A DNA stretch of 60,000 nucleotides from Liolophura sinensis (GCF_032854445.1 NC_088295.1:62851249-62911248), one strand, 5' to 3'. Positions 48,760-60,000 are shown, counted from the stretch's first letter. Numbers and translations: made by a program. Notes: a model not told the origin generated them from the sequence alone.

Positions 48760-49035
48760 CTATGGTCGGGTCATTACAAAAAATTTTAAATTGGTGCTTG
48801 TTGCTGCCTCACTTGGCGCTCAGCATTAAGAGGTTAGAGCAAGCAATCAGGACTGGTTGGCCCAGTGTCAGTGTAATGTGACTGGGTGGAGTGTCATGCC
48901 TTGTCTTCGGCATGATACTTCAGTGGCAGCAGCACTTTGGTGGCATGGACTTGGACAAGAACACACACTATATGCACACACGTAATGAGTCCTCATTGTA
49001 ATATGACTGAAAAATTGTTAAATAAAATGTACACT
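48760..49035 (+). mobile_element. Family-C SINE, 5'-truncated, plus orientation
   Basis: Read on plus: GGTCGGGTCATTACAAAAAA, GGACTGGTTGGCCCAGTGTC, AATGTGACTGGGTG, TTCAGTGGCAGCAGCACTTT and finally TATGACTGAAAAATTGTTAA. It aligns along its length with the copy at 53051-53457 but lacks the tRNA-like head. Confidence 0.9.
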
Positions 49036-51264
49036 AAACCTTAAACATGCATACATATACATGCATATATACATAGAGTATGGCTAACACTCGGGTACAG
49101 CAGTAGAACAATTTAATAAACACACTGTAATTCACTTGTCATCAGGATAAAGAGACCTGATTGGCTAGCTGATTGATAAACCAATATTACTGTGAACTAA
49201 CACCTATTAAAATGTTAAGCATAATTTTTCAGTCAATTCCTCAGAAAACAAAGAACTGATAATAGCTGGCTAAAATGATTTGATTTCGAACACAAAATCA
49301 TTTTACTATGTTTACGTAAGCGCAAAACACAAATAAACATACTCGTGTCACATGACACAGAATCTGTGTCCAAGGCTGGGAATGGTAGACTCGAGGACAG
49401 TCTATACAGAAGGTACAAACAACAGTAGAACGCATCATTTTCTGACGTTGCAGCAAGTGTGTACTTCATATAAGTTTTATGAGAACATGTACAACGATAA
49501 TTGTAAAAAAAATAAAGGAAAGAACAAAAGAGTTCACAGCTTTGGAAGTTTTGAAATCCTCTCTTTTACAGGATACATGAAAACATACTATTGAATGTAG
49601 AGTATCGTTTTAAGGGCACGAAGGAAGCTATGCCTAACTTAGATTTCTGGACTGACCACTGGGGCCTTACGAAAACTGTAGTTTAATGCCATTTTTTATG
49701 CCCCAAGCAGATTATTTTCTCGTGGTATAATATGTTAGGCAACATCATATTATAGTATGAATTAAGAAATAAAACAAAGTGTCTCATGTAACCTCTAACA
49801 TGGGTCAGCACCAGAGCACTGAGTGTAAGATCACAGCAACTTTTTAGCAAGATATTGTGACATTTGCATTTAACTTTACACAAAGCAGAAGATCATTAAA
49901 ATCTAAAATGTATTCAGCTGGAATAAACAGAAAATGCTGTCAAAAAAAATGTATCAGGGTTACATGAAAAACAGGTTTAATAAGATGACAGTGTAAATGT
50001 ATTACTACATGTATGCTGATTTATTGTATATGTACTCTTACTGGACAGTGGTCAGGGGACAGTTTGTCGGTCAGGGGACAGCATATGGTGTGGGTGGGAT
50101 CTTTAACTTCACCTTTGTTCCAGTCATATTGGAATTCCTGAGCGATCTGGTCAGGCTTTACACCACAGGAGTGTGTACATGGGAAATTGCCACTGCTGAG
50201 CGCTCAGTAGCGATGGATACAACATCCTGATCGGATATGACCCTTCTGTCTCCCTTAGGCTTCTCCAACACAATGGAGAATTATCCAAGAGCAGCAGGGA
50301 GAATAAGGGACGCTGCTAGTAGTGATGTAACAGGCCAGCTACAAACACTCCAGGTATTTGATTAAACCCCTTCCCTGGTGAGCTTATGAAAAATGATGTC
50401 CACCAACCAGCTGGAAGTCACCCTAGGGTCTCCCAGACCTCCAGTCATCTCTAAGGGGTTAACTCACTGCTTAATTGCTAATGGAGGCTAGTGACTGAGA
50501 ATTATTGACATTTTTCTCCCTAACAGCAGAGGTGCTCATTAGACACAAAGCAACTTACGAATACAGATAAAGGCTGGCCGATTGCAATTGCATGTGCTGC
50601 GAACTGGCTATAACATCATCCATTTCTATCAATGGTGACACAGGAGTCGTTTTGACATTACGACCAGGGCGGCTGCAGTATGTGCGGAATGCTGGCCCGA
50701 GTCTGGAAAACTAGGCACAAGGGTGGTCAGGAATTTTTCTCATTACCTGAAGTGTTTATCAACAGGAGACGAGTTAACAGGTACCTCTTTACCTTCAGCA
50801 CAAAACAGGCCTTGACATTTGAAACAGTAGCTTACGGGTGAAAGTCTCTTTAGGCTTGAGACCACTGCTCACCAACTCTGGGGTTGGACACTGTTAATCA
50901 AAGCTACTCTCCTCAAGGCCACCTGAAAGAGGTGACAGCACATGTGTCCAAACGAACTACTACTTATTACATTCACATCACAGGATATTCACAGCTTATA
51001 CAAGTTGTTTACCAGCACACACTGCTTACGATGAATGGCAAGGTCAGATTTTAGATCTTCCACATGTGCAAACATGCTCTCAGGCTACTACAAATCTTTC
51101 CACGCCAATGGTTGAATCAAAAACTGTGGTTTGCAGCATCACAAGGTTTCTGGCTTCCTACTAGTATAATTGGCATAAGGGATACGATACATTCAGAATA
51201 TGTATGATACAGATTGTGGAGTACACCATAGCATAGAAATTTCATGTAATACCACATATAATTT

Positions 51265-51456
51265 GACGAGGAGAATATTTCATTTATACGAGCCCGGCAG
51301 AAACCCACGATCATCTGCAGGTTGTTGGCAGACCTTCCCACATACGAAGGGAGAGGAAGCCAGCATGAGCTGGACTTGAAGCGACTGCATCGGCGAGAGA
51401 CTTCTGGGTCATTAAGCTGCGCTAGTGCACTAACCAACTGAGCAATGGAGGCCCCC
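51265..51456 (-). mobile_element. Family-A SINE with tRNA-like head, internally deleted
   Basis: It has the head (GGGGGCCTCCATTGCTCAGT on minus) and most of the body, but the 3' region is shortened: the CAGCATTATGGTGG block is missing. Similar words TACCACATATAAT and TACCATACATAAAT lie on either side and may be an aged target-site duplication. Confidence 0.85.
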
Positions 51457-52771
51457 TACCATACATAAATATTGATACCCAACACAAGATCATCTCTCTG
51501 CAATGTTACAGGCGCTAACACCTCAAGATACACCATATATCTTCATACACATGTCATTTCACAACAATATTGTCTAATTTAACCTCTAATACAAGGACAG
51601 ACAAGTGATTTTTAGCTTCTTAATCACAGTAGATTAATGAGATTTGAAAGTTTTTGTTCAACAAGGTACAAGGCCAAATAGCTTACAACTACACTGATTA
51701 AAGGTGATTATGACCAAATTTATTGGCTTATTGACAAAATTGGTCACAACAGTGTCACTAAAATCAGCAACGGTTATATGCGCAGAGAAAATATCTCAAG
51801 AGCGCATATTTTCCCGCATATCAAAAGCCAGGAATGCTTCCTGGGTGAAATACAGGCATATGCTGCAAAAAAGCAGCTATTTTTCGGTTCTTGTATCACA
51901 CTTAGAAAGTCAGTAATGACACACAATTGTTGCAACAAATGTACGTGCATGGCAATATTGATATTCCACAAAAACATTTCAAGGCCATTTCTAAGCACCA
52001 TAATCACCAAAAAGGTGAATCGATAATTTTACAGAAACTTGTATGTTTATCAACCAACCAATTATGCGTTGCAAAGAAAATGTTAATATCTCTGAAGAAA
52101 ACAAAAAAAAAAAAACAGAAAAAAAAACAAACAACAAAAACATTTAAACTCCAAAATGGTTCAAAGAAACCTTGGATAACTTGCTGAGGAGAGTTATCAA
52201 AACAGAATAGCATCTTCTAAACAAATGAAGACAATCTAGCCACCCTATGGGTTGATGAACACAAAAATGTGTATGCAAGAAAATATTATCAAGGACAATC
52301 ACACTGTTATTTATATTATTATATATATTATCTATATTTACCATGCACTGTACCCACTCAACCCAGACTTAACAGTCCAGAAGTACAATGGCATGAATGC
52401 CGACACTTTCCAACATGGTTATAATTAATACCTAGCCATACCTTGTAACAGTGAGCTAAAAAATGGTGGAATTTTCTGTGAGTTCTCCAAATCAAAAGTT
52501 CAGCACTCCATCATTTAGGCCTCTTCCAAGATACAATTGTTAAAGTCAGGTCAGATTATGATACAAACGGGATAGTACCTACTCTGTGGGGCACTAGAAT
52601 TTGAACTCTTATCTGTTGTTTTAAAGTTCAGCATTCTTAATATCTTAATATCTTAAAAACATCTTAACAAAAAAAATCTCACTACTTTATGTATTTAAGC
52701 ATCTGATCCCTTTCCACAAAAACTTTGACTATAACTTATACCCTTAAATTTGCTTTCATAGAAATGTCGGA

Positions 52772-52938
52772 AATTTATTTATTTATTTGATAAGGGTTTT
52801 ATGCTATGCTCAAGAATATTTCATTTATACGATGGACGCCAGCATTATGGTGGCCAGAAAGCAGATCGAGCCCGTAGGAAACTCACGACCAATCGCTGGT
52901 TGATGGCAGACCTCACTCACTTACGACCTGAGAGGTCT
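52772..52938 (-). mobile_element. Family-A SINE, 5'-truncated
   Basis: ATTTATTT tail, the CTCAAGAATATTTCA word and the CAGCATTATGGTGG body are present; the tRNA-like head is absent. Confidence 0.88.
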
Positions 52939-53050
52939 TATATTCCTGTAATATGATATGAGTAATCAATAATACCAGAGAATAAAACTAGTCTTAAAAT
53001 CAGGATTATAAATAATCAGATTTATAGACTATTTCCCAAACACATTTGTG

Positions 53051-53457
53051 CATATGAAGTATGTAAGTATGTATGCTTAGGGTTTTATGTTGTACTTCAC
53101 AATTTTCAGTCATATGATGAAGAGGAGTCATTTGGTGTGTGTACATATACTGTGTCTTCTTCTGGCGGGGCGAGTCCATGCCCTCAAAGTGCTGCTGCCA
53201 CTGAAGTATAATCATGCCAAAGACACCAGACATGACACCCAGTCATATTATACTGACACTGGGGCCAAACAGTCCTTGCTCTAACTTCTCAGTACTAAGC
53301 ATCAAGGGTGGGGGGGGGGGGGGGTGGGCACAAACAAGAACAATGCCATTTTTGAATTTTTGGGTATGACCCTACCCGGGTTTGAACCCCCGTGCCCCCG
53401 TCTTGGAGGCGGAAGCTCTAAACATTATGCCACCGAAGCACTGCTGCACATGCAATG
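53051..53457 (-). mobile_element. Near full-length family-C SINE with tRNA-like head
   Basis: On the minus strand it starts with a tRNA-like head at 53356-53453: GTGGCATAATGTTTAGAGC as box A and GGTTCAAACC at 53379-53388 as box B. A C-rich stretch, the GGCCCCAGTGTCAGTATAAT core and the AAGTACAACATAAAACCCTA 3' end with a (CATA)n-like tail follow. A poly-G/C run at 53309-53328 interrupts it. Confidence 0.88.
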
Positions 53458-53505
53458 TCATATAAACAGTAAGCTAATTAACCTTATTCTGAAGTCAGAC
53501 TTGTA

Positions 53506-53772
53506 TTTATTTTTTTATTTGATTGGTGATATACGCTGTACTCAAGAATATTTCACTTATATGATGGCGGCCAGCATTATGGTGGGAGGAAGCTGGGCAG
53601 AGCCCGGGGAAAACCCACAACCATCCACACATTGCTGGCAGACCTTCCCAAGTACAGCCGGAGAGGAAGCCAGCATGAGCTGGACTTGAACTCACAGCGA
53701 CCGCATTGGTGAGAGGTTCCGGAGTCATTATGCTGCGCTAGTGCGTTAACTAACTGAGCCACAGAAGCCCAT
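53506..53772 (-). mobile_element. Full-length tRNA-derived SINE (family A) with target-site duplication
   Basis: Same head, body and 3' end as the copy at 57081. The box-B-like word reads GAGTTCAAGTC. The repeats GTCAGACTTGTA (53494-53505) and GTCAGATTTGTA (53773-53784) flank it with one mismatch. Confidence 0.93.
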
Positions 53773-54367
53773 GTCAGATTTGTACATTGTATGTTAACCG
53801 TAATGCGTTCTTTATCATGGCTTAAAACAATTCATAAATCATAGCTACGATTCAAGTGTTCGACTCCATTTCATTCACTGTTGGAGCTACAGCTGAGAAC
53901 AACCCAGCATGATCCGTAAATTAATCAAATCAACTCTTCTTACAGGGTATGTGATTTCCTGTCCATGTAATGGCATTGTCTTTCTGGGTTATGATGACAA
54001 CTGATGATCAGGTATAACAGCCACTGAACAGATCAGTTTACGTTTTATGGGCCACACTATTGATCATCTCCAGGCCACACATACAAAGTAGAGGACAGAT
54101 CACGTATACCTCATCCTTCAGCCTCGTGATCTTACAAAATAGTGCCAGGGTTTATAGGAGACAAGGTTTTATAGACAAGACAACAAATAACGTAACATGA
54201 GTTATTTATAAAGAGGGGTGGAAACACACCTTAACAGATGTCATGTAAGTCAACATCCCACGCATATATGGTTAAAAGGCGTCCTGGTGATGTAAGTGGA
54301 AGCAGCTGCATTCTCGGGTTTCAGTGATAACTTTCATCTGATTGGTTAAAGTTAATATAATGGTTCC

Positions 54368-55150
54368 TCTACTGTTCTAGTCTATCATAAACCTTACCAC
54401 ATTTCACGAGTCCTCTCTTGTCCTAGTCTGTCATAAACCTTACCACCTTTCACGCGTCCTTTAATGTTCTAGTCTGTCATAAACCTTACCACATTTCACG
54501 AGTCCTCTACTGTTCTAGTCTGTCATAAACCTTACCACATTTCACGAGTCCTCTCTTGTCCTAGTCTGTCATAAACCTTACCACATTTCACGAGTCCTTT
54601 AATGTTCTAGTCTGTCATAAACCTTACCACAATTCACGAGTCCTCTACTGTTCTAGTCTGTCATAAACCTTACCACATTTCACGAGTCCTCTCTTGTCCT
54701 AGTCTGTCATAAACCTTACCACATTTCACGAGTCCTTTAATGTTCTAGTCTGTCATAAACCTTACCACATTTCACCAGTCCTCTACTGTTGTGGTCTGTC
54801 ATAAACCTTACCACATTTCACAAGTCCTCTCTTGTTCTAGTCTGTCATAAATCTTACCACATTTCACGAGTCCTCTACTGTTCTAGTCTGTCATAAATCT
54901 TACCACCTTTCATGAGTCCTCTAATGTTCTAGTCTGTCATAAACCTTACCACATTTCACAAGTCCTCTACTGTTGTGGTCTGTCATAAACCTTACCACAT
55001 TTCACGAGTCCTCTCTTGTTCTAGTCTGTCATAAACCTTACCACATTTCACGAGTCCTCTACTGTTCTAGTCTGTCATAAACCTTACCACATTTCACAAG
55101 TCCTCTCTTGTTCTAGTCTGTCACAAAACTCACCACACTTCACTAGCCCT
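54368..55150. repeat. 46-bp tandem array with trimeric higher-order structure
   Basis: About 17 monomers of 46 bp built around CTGTCATAAACCTTACCAC and TTTCACGAGTCCT. The variable joint reads CTCTACTGTTC, CTCTCTTGTCC or CTTTAATGTTC in a strict three-step cycle over the first nine copies (138-bp higher-order unit). It then becomes irregular (a GTTGTGG variant, loss of the third type). Confidence 0.95.
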
Positions 55151-57080
55151 CTACTATTCTATTCTGTACCTTGCCAGGTCACTTTACAAATTACACAAAA
55201 CAGTTTGAATTATCACACCGAGAGGAAGCTTTAGAGTATAATATGTACCTGGCAAACCCTGACCAGCCTGTTATCACCAAACTTCCTCAACAATCAATTC
55301 AGAGTGGTAGCTGCTTAGTAACTGTAATGAGCATTCAGTACATTTCTTAAATGCCACTAATATGTGATTAAATTACTAAATTGAAAAGTAAATATTCAAG
55401 TATGTGCATGTGCATGTATGTCTGCCACAGTCCAGAGCATTCTTCTCTGTAAACTACATCCTAAAAATGGCATAACTCTTCATATTTTCGAAAAAAGAAA
55501 ATGCTGAAAAAACTAAAACTGAAGAATCAAAAAATTACATACCATACACGAGATTTTGCTCTCTGCCAATAAAATCTTGTATGTTTTATTTCAAATCAAA
55601 CAGCCACTTTGTCACCAGTATAACACTAACTTCTCAAAAATATGACTTTACCGCTCTAGTGTAAAGTCAATTGCATGAAGGGTTGTGTACAAAATTGAAA
55701 GACAGACATATACATAACAAGACTTGTTCCTTAACAGTTATATGTTGATGTAGCTTTGCACAAAAAATTGGGTCAAAAATGTCAAAAATTTAGATGACAT
55801 GCTGCCTCACTAAATGACACTAACACTGCCTCACACCACATACAGAAGGTTTGTGCAGTTAATTTGCAGATTCTCTAATCTCTCAAGGCTTTTACTGCCT
55901 TTGTGACAACATAAAGCAGTTGACAACATTTGCGATTTTTGGCAATTTTTTGCTCTGATGAAGATCACTACTAGTATGGTGTGCATATCTGCACACACCT
56001 TCAGTAACTTGACAAAGATAGGTGGTTTATGCTGGGCATTCTAATCTCATTAACCCATAAAGTGGAATGCCATCATATAAACAAAAAAATTCTTGAGACT
56101 GACAATAAACAATGATCAAATAGATAAACAAACAAATACACTATGTACAGAAGTTGCCAGGGTGAAATACACTTTTTTAAATTAGGCACCCTTTCGACAC
56201 ATTATGGAACTATATCTAATAGAGTAAATCTGCAGCTTAACACCAAGGATTTTGATGGGGTAAAAGAAGTAATTTTCAATCAAAATCAAATTAATCAAAA
56301 GAAACATTTTTTAAAATTTCTATTTCCTATAATTTGCATGGGCTCTTTTAGCTCCAATATGGGCACTCATTATTATGAAGGGTATGAAAACTCTCTGTGA
56401 CCCTGGTTGCCCAGAATTTTTCTTAAAAAAAACTCATTTCTGAAGAAATGAAGTCACAGATTTTATATCTACTGACCTCCCTAACCCCAGGTCTCAAGAA
56501 ATACATTAGAAGTTTATACCAACACTACAAGTACATTTCTCTGAATCCCCTGAGGTAACATTATCTAGTTGGCTTGTATCATATCAAGTCATGAGAAACT
56601 TGGATGCATTACAAATACTCTAAATTTAGGTTCACAGATGCTTTGGGATTTTTGAAATCAAGACAAGCTGGACTGGAAGTAATCCAACTACCAGGGAAGT
56701 CCATGATAACAATTCTTTTCCCACACAACTGTGGCTTATAATGTGGCTTCTCTCATCTGTCACATAAAAACTATTTAACTGCTTCTATTGTCTGGAAGAT
56801 CCCTTGAGATGTTGTCTCTGATTTCTTATGTCAAGAGAATAAACCATTTTGCCTTTGACAGTCTATTCTACATAAATATTTTTTTCCCTTTCTTAAATAA
56901 TTTCTGCATGTTCTTTTCCTACACTAGAAGTACATAAACTGAGAGAAGTAAGCAATGCTCAGTTTCCCTGATTCCCAATCTGCCTACTGCAATATGTAAT
57001 GACTGGTGCATTCAAACATAAAAACAGTGTTGTTTAACATATTTCTATTTATAGACAAATGTGTGACAATGCCTTTGGAT

Positions 57081-57346
57081 TTTTTTTTTTTTTTTGATTG
57101 GTGTTTTACGCCGTACTCAAGAATATTTCACTTATACGATGGCGGCCAGCATTATGGTGGGTGGAAACCGGGCAGAGCCCGGGGGAAACCCACGACCATC
57201 CGTAGGTTGCTGGCAGACCTTTCCACGTATGGCCGGAGATGAAGCCAGCATAAGCTTGTCTTGAACTCACAGCGACCGCATTGGTGAGAGGCTTCTGGGT
57301 CACTACGCTGCGCTAGCGCGCTAACTGACTGAGCCACGGAGGCCCC
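57081..57346 (-). mobile_element. Full-length tRNA-derived SINE (family A) with target-site duplication
   Basis: Read on the minus strand, the element starts GGGGGCCTCCGTGGCTCAGT, a tRNA-like head with a box-A-like GTGGCTCAGT and a box-B-like GAGTTCAAGAC. It continues through a conserved body (ACCCACGACC, GGGCAGAGCCCGGG and CAGCATTATGG, plus-strand spelling) and ends GAGTACGGCGTAAAACACCA with an A-rich tail. CAATGCCTTTGGAT (57067-57080) and CAATGCCTTTTGAT (57347-57360) flank it as a 14-bp target-site duplication with one mismatch, so it is a fairly young retroposed copy. It lies in sense orientation in the parvin intron. Confidence 0.95.
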
Positions 57347-57680
57347 CAATGCCTTTTGATATCGCCACGTGATACATTGTTATGGGAAATAAGATGCAAA
57401 TAAGCAGAATATGAAGACTACATGAAGTATTTTATTGGCTTTTAGGCCGCAGTATTTGTAGTGAGACCATTTATTGACATGATGGATTGAAAAATTGACA
57501 GGGTAAATCTGCATCTCTATAAACAGAGCAAAAAAAGAAAGAAAAACTCAACCTGAAAAATACTAGTAGATGTCAGAAAACTGAACTGCCACTCATGAAA
57601 TCTCCTATATGTATATTTATTAAACCTGACTAAATCTTACCCTTTAGAACCACCTTTGTTTAAAATTATAAAGTACCATA

Positions 57681-57872
57681 TTTCACCTAAAGTTTGGTAT
57701 GTAAAAACACTTTCAGAAACACTTAAGTGATTCTCTTAAAGCCAAGTCAAGTTTCAATGATAATAGATTAATTAAATTTCACCAAAAACTCTTATGTGTC
57801 CCTATAATGCGGATGAATCAATCGGGATTATGCAAAATGTGTCACTTGAAAAATGATAAACTTTAGGTGAAA
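57681..57872. repeat. Inverted-repeat pair
   Basis: TTTCACCTAAAGTTT (57681-57695) has an exact inverted copy AAACTTTAGGTGAAA at 57858-57872, 162 bp apart. Outer bases show weaker pairing (AGTACCATA versus ACTCCAT). It may be a small MITE or a chance pair. Confidence 0.5.
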
Positions 57873-58121
57873 TGGAGTAAGTGTCAAAGTCATCAATATG
57901 AAATTCTCACCTCAAATCTCCAACCTGTGCACATCACAGACATATAACACTGCTAAAACTTAGCTGATCATAAACCATCACAATTTCATGCCCTATCCAA
58001 AATACTTTGCTTAACTTTGTAATGGCAAGCTATTTTATTTCATGTAGAAAAATGTATCAATATCTCGTTAGACAGTGGAATATTTAGCATACAAGTGAAT
58101 ACATTTCATTTTCTCCCATAT

Positions 58122-58299
58122 TATGAGCACATAAAATGGGCTGGAAAAATTTTGAGGCACATAAAAATGGCTCCCAAATTATGAGGCACATAAAATGGCT
58201 CCCAAATTATGAGGCACATAAAATGGCTCCAAATTATGAGGCACATAAAATGGCTCCCAAATTATGAAGCACATAAAATGGCTCCCAAATTATGAGGCT
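58122..58299. repeat. 28-bp tandem array, about 6 copies
   Basis: Copies of GAGGCACATAAAATGGCTCC followed by CAAATTAT repeat with one-base indels; the first copy is degenerate. Confidence 0.93.
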
Positions 58300-59346
58300 A
58301 TATTTCTCTCTAATATACTCTAACAAAAAGGAACACAAACATGGCAAATGGTGGTGACACCAAATGTTGAGATGAACATAAAATTGTGATTTGGTGTTAT
58401 CACTTCAGTTGCTTGCTTTATGATTGCTTTTATTCTTCAATCTTTTCAACCGCGTTTACGACCAATATTTTGAAACATTCTGAGAGCTGTGAAGTGTTGG
58501 GAAATAATCTGCACAGCCTTATGAAACTTGCCTCTTTAACAACACAAACAAATCATTTTAGCATCATTTTCAGAATAACCGTACGCAAAAGAAAGGGCTT
58601 CAGTGGTTTAAAAGGTTGAAAATTTACAGTGACATTTCAACTTTCTCACTGTGTAATTCGGCTGAAATAACAGTGTACTATATAAAGTATTCCACTTTGA
58701 GACTGATCATGTGATAATACACATATGCGTTATTTTTTAAAACCCTATATTCGATAACTTTTCAAGAAGAATTTTCACAGCTACAGGTCAGGATTCACCG
58801 AATAATGTGATGGTTAACTAACTCAATGACAGATTCAGTGTTACACATATGCCACATTACAATACAGGCCATTACTGCATGCTTAATATAGTATAATTAA
58901 TAACATTAATAACGACATAATTGTAGCAGAAACTTCGGCAGGCCAGAATTAACAAGAACATAACCTGGGTATGCCTACATGTAGATTTGGGCGTAGCTTG
59001 TTACGAAGCTATTATCTGATGATCATGCATCCGTAATTACAGATTGACTTTCAGTAAAGTACCTAAACCCTTCAGTGTAACACTGACCCATGCAGTAACT
59101 TCAGTCTCTCATGTGAAGCAATTTACATGTACCCATGAACTAATAATACATCATCAAATAAGATTTATCTTATTACTGACTCACTTCTAATTAACCTTTT
59201 TTGACACAACTGGGATAACTACTACACATTCAGTATGCAAAAGTCATCTGGCGTTTTACCCTTATCGCCCCTCCCCCCCTCCTTGCTGCCGAAGAAAAAA
59301 ACGAATTTATATTTTTCACACTACCGTATCTCAATCTAATACACTT

Positions 59347-59450
59347 TTATATGCATGTGTATGTATGTCTGCATGGGGTTTTACGTCGTACTGAACAGTT
59401 TTTTGTACATATACTGTGTCTTCTTGAGGCAGAGCCAATCCATGCCACGG
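59347..59450 (-). mobile_element. Family-C SINE 3' fragment
   Basis: TGTATGTATGTCTGCATGGG, GTTTTACGTCGTACTGAACA, then TACATATACTGTGTCTTCTT and GAGCCAATCCATGCCACGG; an internal part is missing. Confidence 0.85.
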
Positions 59451-59454
59451 TAGT

Positions 59455-59600
59455 GAAAAGGTTTTCATTTATATAAGTCACGATGGAAGTCAGTCTAATA
59501 GGTGGACGAAACCACAGGGCTGTGGCAAGTAAATGACCTACTTTCCACCCTGTGATATACAGCTATATGCCACACTGATCAAAGGCAAGTGATTTCTGCT
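59455..59600 (-). mobile_element. Family-B SINE-like remnant, diverged
   Basis: GGACGAAACCACAGGGCTGT, CAAGTAAATGACCTACTTTC, TGATATACAGCTATATGCCA and CACTGATCAAAGGCAAGTGA follow the same order as the family-B copy at 33301. Identity is low. Confidence 0.5.
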
Positions 59601-59761
59601 AAATTTCATGTAAGATGACCTGAAGGGCTACCTATGCTTTGTCAACCACATGTTGCAACCAATGCCCTGAGAACAGTGGAAGCCAAGGAATATAATAATG
59701 TCCTGTCAAAGGTTGGGGTTGAGTCAACACATTGTTTGTCTTGCCTTAAGAGTCTTAACAT

Positions 59762-60000
59762 TTTTTTGGCAAAACATCAATCATCACAAATCCAATTAAT
59801 TTTTTGCTATTATTTTAGAACAGCTCAAATAATTACTTTTCACAGAATGTCTGCCTCATTGATGTATGCATTACTGTTTAAAATCAGTTAAAATAAAGTT
59901 AATAAATTCATAAAGCAGGCTGAATTACAACTTTTTAAAACTTTAGAATCATTTTAACATTATAAATAGGTCAGGTATGAGACTGATATTTACAGAAAGG
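59762..60000. repeat. Unnamed dispersed repeat, copy 2 (cut by window edge)
   Basis: Same orientation and order of shared words as the copy at 43057, ending with CAGGTATGAGACTGATATTT at the right edge. Confidence 0.8.

Larger units (their letters stand above)
46563..60000 (-). other. PARV: Upstream parvin intron (runs off right edge)
   Basis: No further parvin exon (CH1, linker or early CH2) could be recognised here, so the stretch is read as one intron of at least 13.4 kb; a short exon could have been missed. It contains five family-A SINEs, three family-C SINE copies, a 46-bp higher-order array (54368-55150), an inverted-repeat element (57681-57872), a 28-bp array (58122-58299) and a dispersed repeat at the right edge. 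Unique, GC-richer sequence occurs at 47460-48070 and 50200-50760. Stretches 49040-50000, 51460-52770, 55150-57060 and 58300-59340 show nothing identifiable. Confidence 0.65.

Noticed and set aside
53507-57349. Minus-strand frames resembling each other (MAQLVNALAQHNDSG-like)
   Set aside because: They are translations of the tRNA-like head and body of family-A SINEs, not proteins.

Overview
This is a eukaryotic, AT-rich, mostly non-coding window. Two conserved animal genes can be read from it, both on the minus strand. The first coding exon of a TEAD (scalloped/TEF-1) transcription factor lies at 7386-7590. The last two coding exons of a parvin (actopaxin family) lie at 46490-46562 and 44997-45073. 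Short exons split by multi-kilobase introns, tRNA-derived SINEs with ATTT or CATA tails, and very frequent TACATGTA words suggest a lophotrochozoan, most likely a mollusc. The species is an inference and was not established.

Layout, read along the minus strand from right to left. A parvin intron of at least 13.4 kb (46563-60000) holds many SINEs, a 46-bp tandem array and a 28-bp array. The two terminal parvin exons flank an intron filled by a 47-bp-type array. A 3' UTR probably ends near 44.39 kb. A 27-kb intergenic region (about 17.4-44.4 kb) carries a 115-bp dimeric satellite (22.9-25.0 kb), a 21-bp minisatellite (31.45-32.04 kb), a (TA)43 microsatellite, several palindromic DNA elements and more SINEs. 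A CpG-richer block at 16.6-17.5 kb is the likely TEAD promoter, with a candidate non-coding first exon at 17334-17427. A 9.7-kb 5' UTR intron leads to the TEAD coding exon. The next TEAD intron runs off the left edge and contains 67-bp and 36/39-bp tandem arrays.

Parvin acts at integrin adhesions in the ILK-PINCH-parvin complex, and TEAD is the DNA-binding partner of YAP/Yorkie in the Hippo pathway. Their order and orientation here (parvin upstream of TEAD, same strand) match human PARVA-TEAD1 on 11p15.3. This points to an ancient microsyntenic pair and is the most notable observation in the window. No CRISPR array, prokaryotic operon or clearly new protein system was found. The other points of interest are repeat biology: higher-order satellites, SINE families that share a 3' end, target-site duplications, and long inverted-repeat elements.
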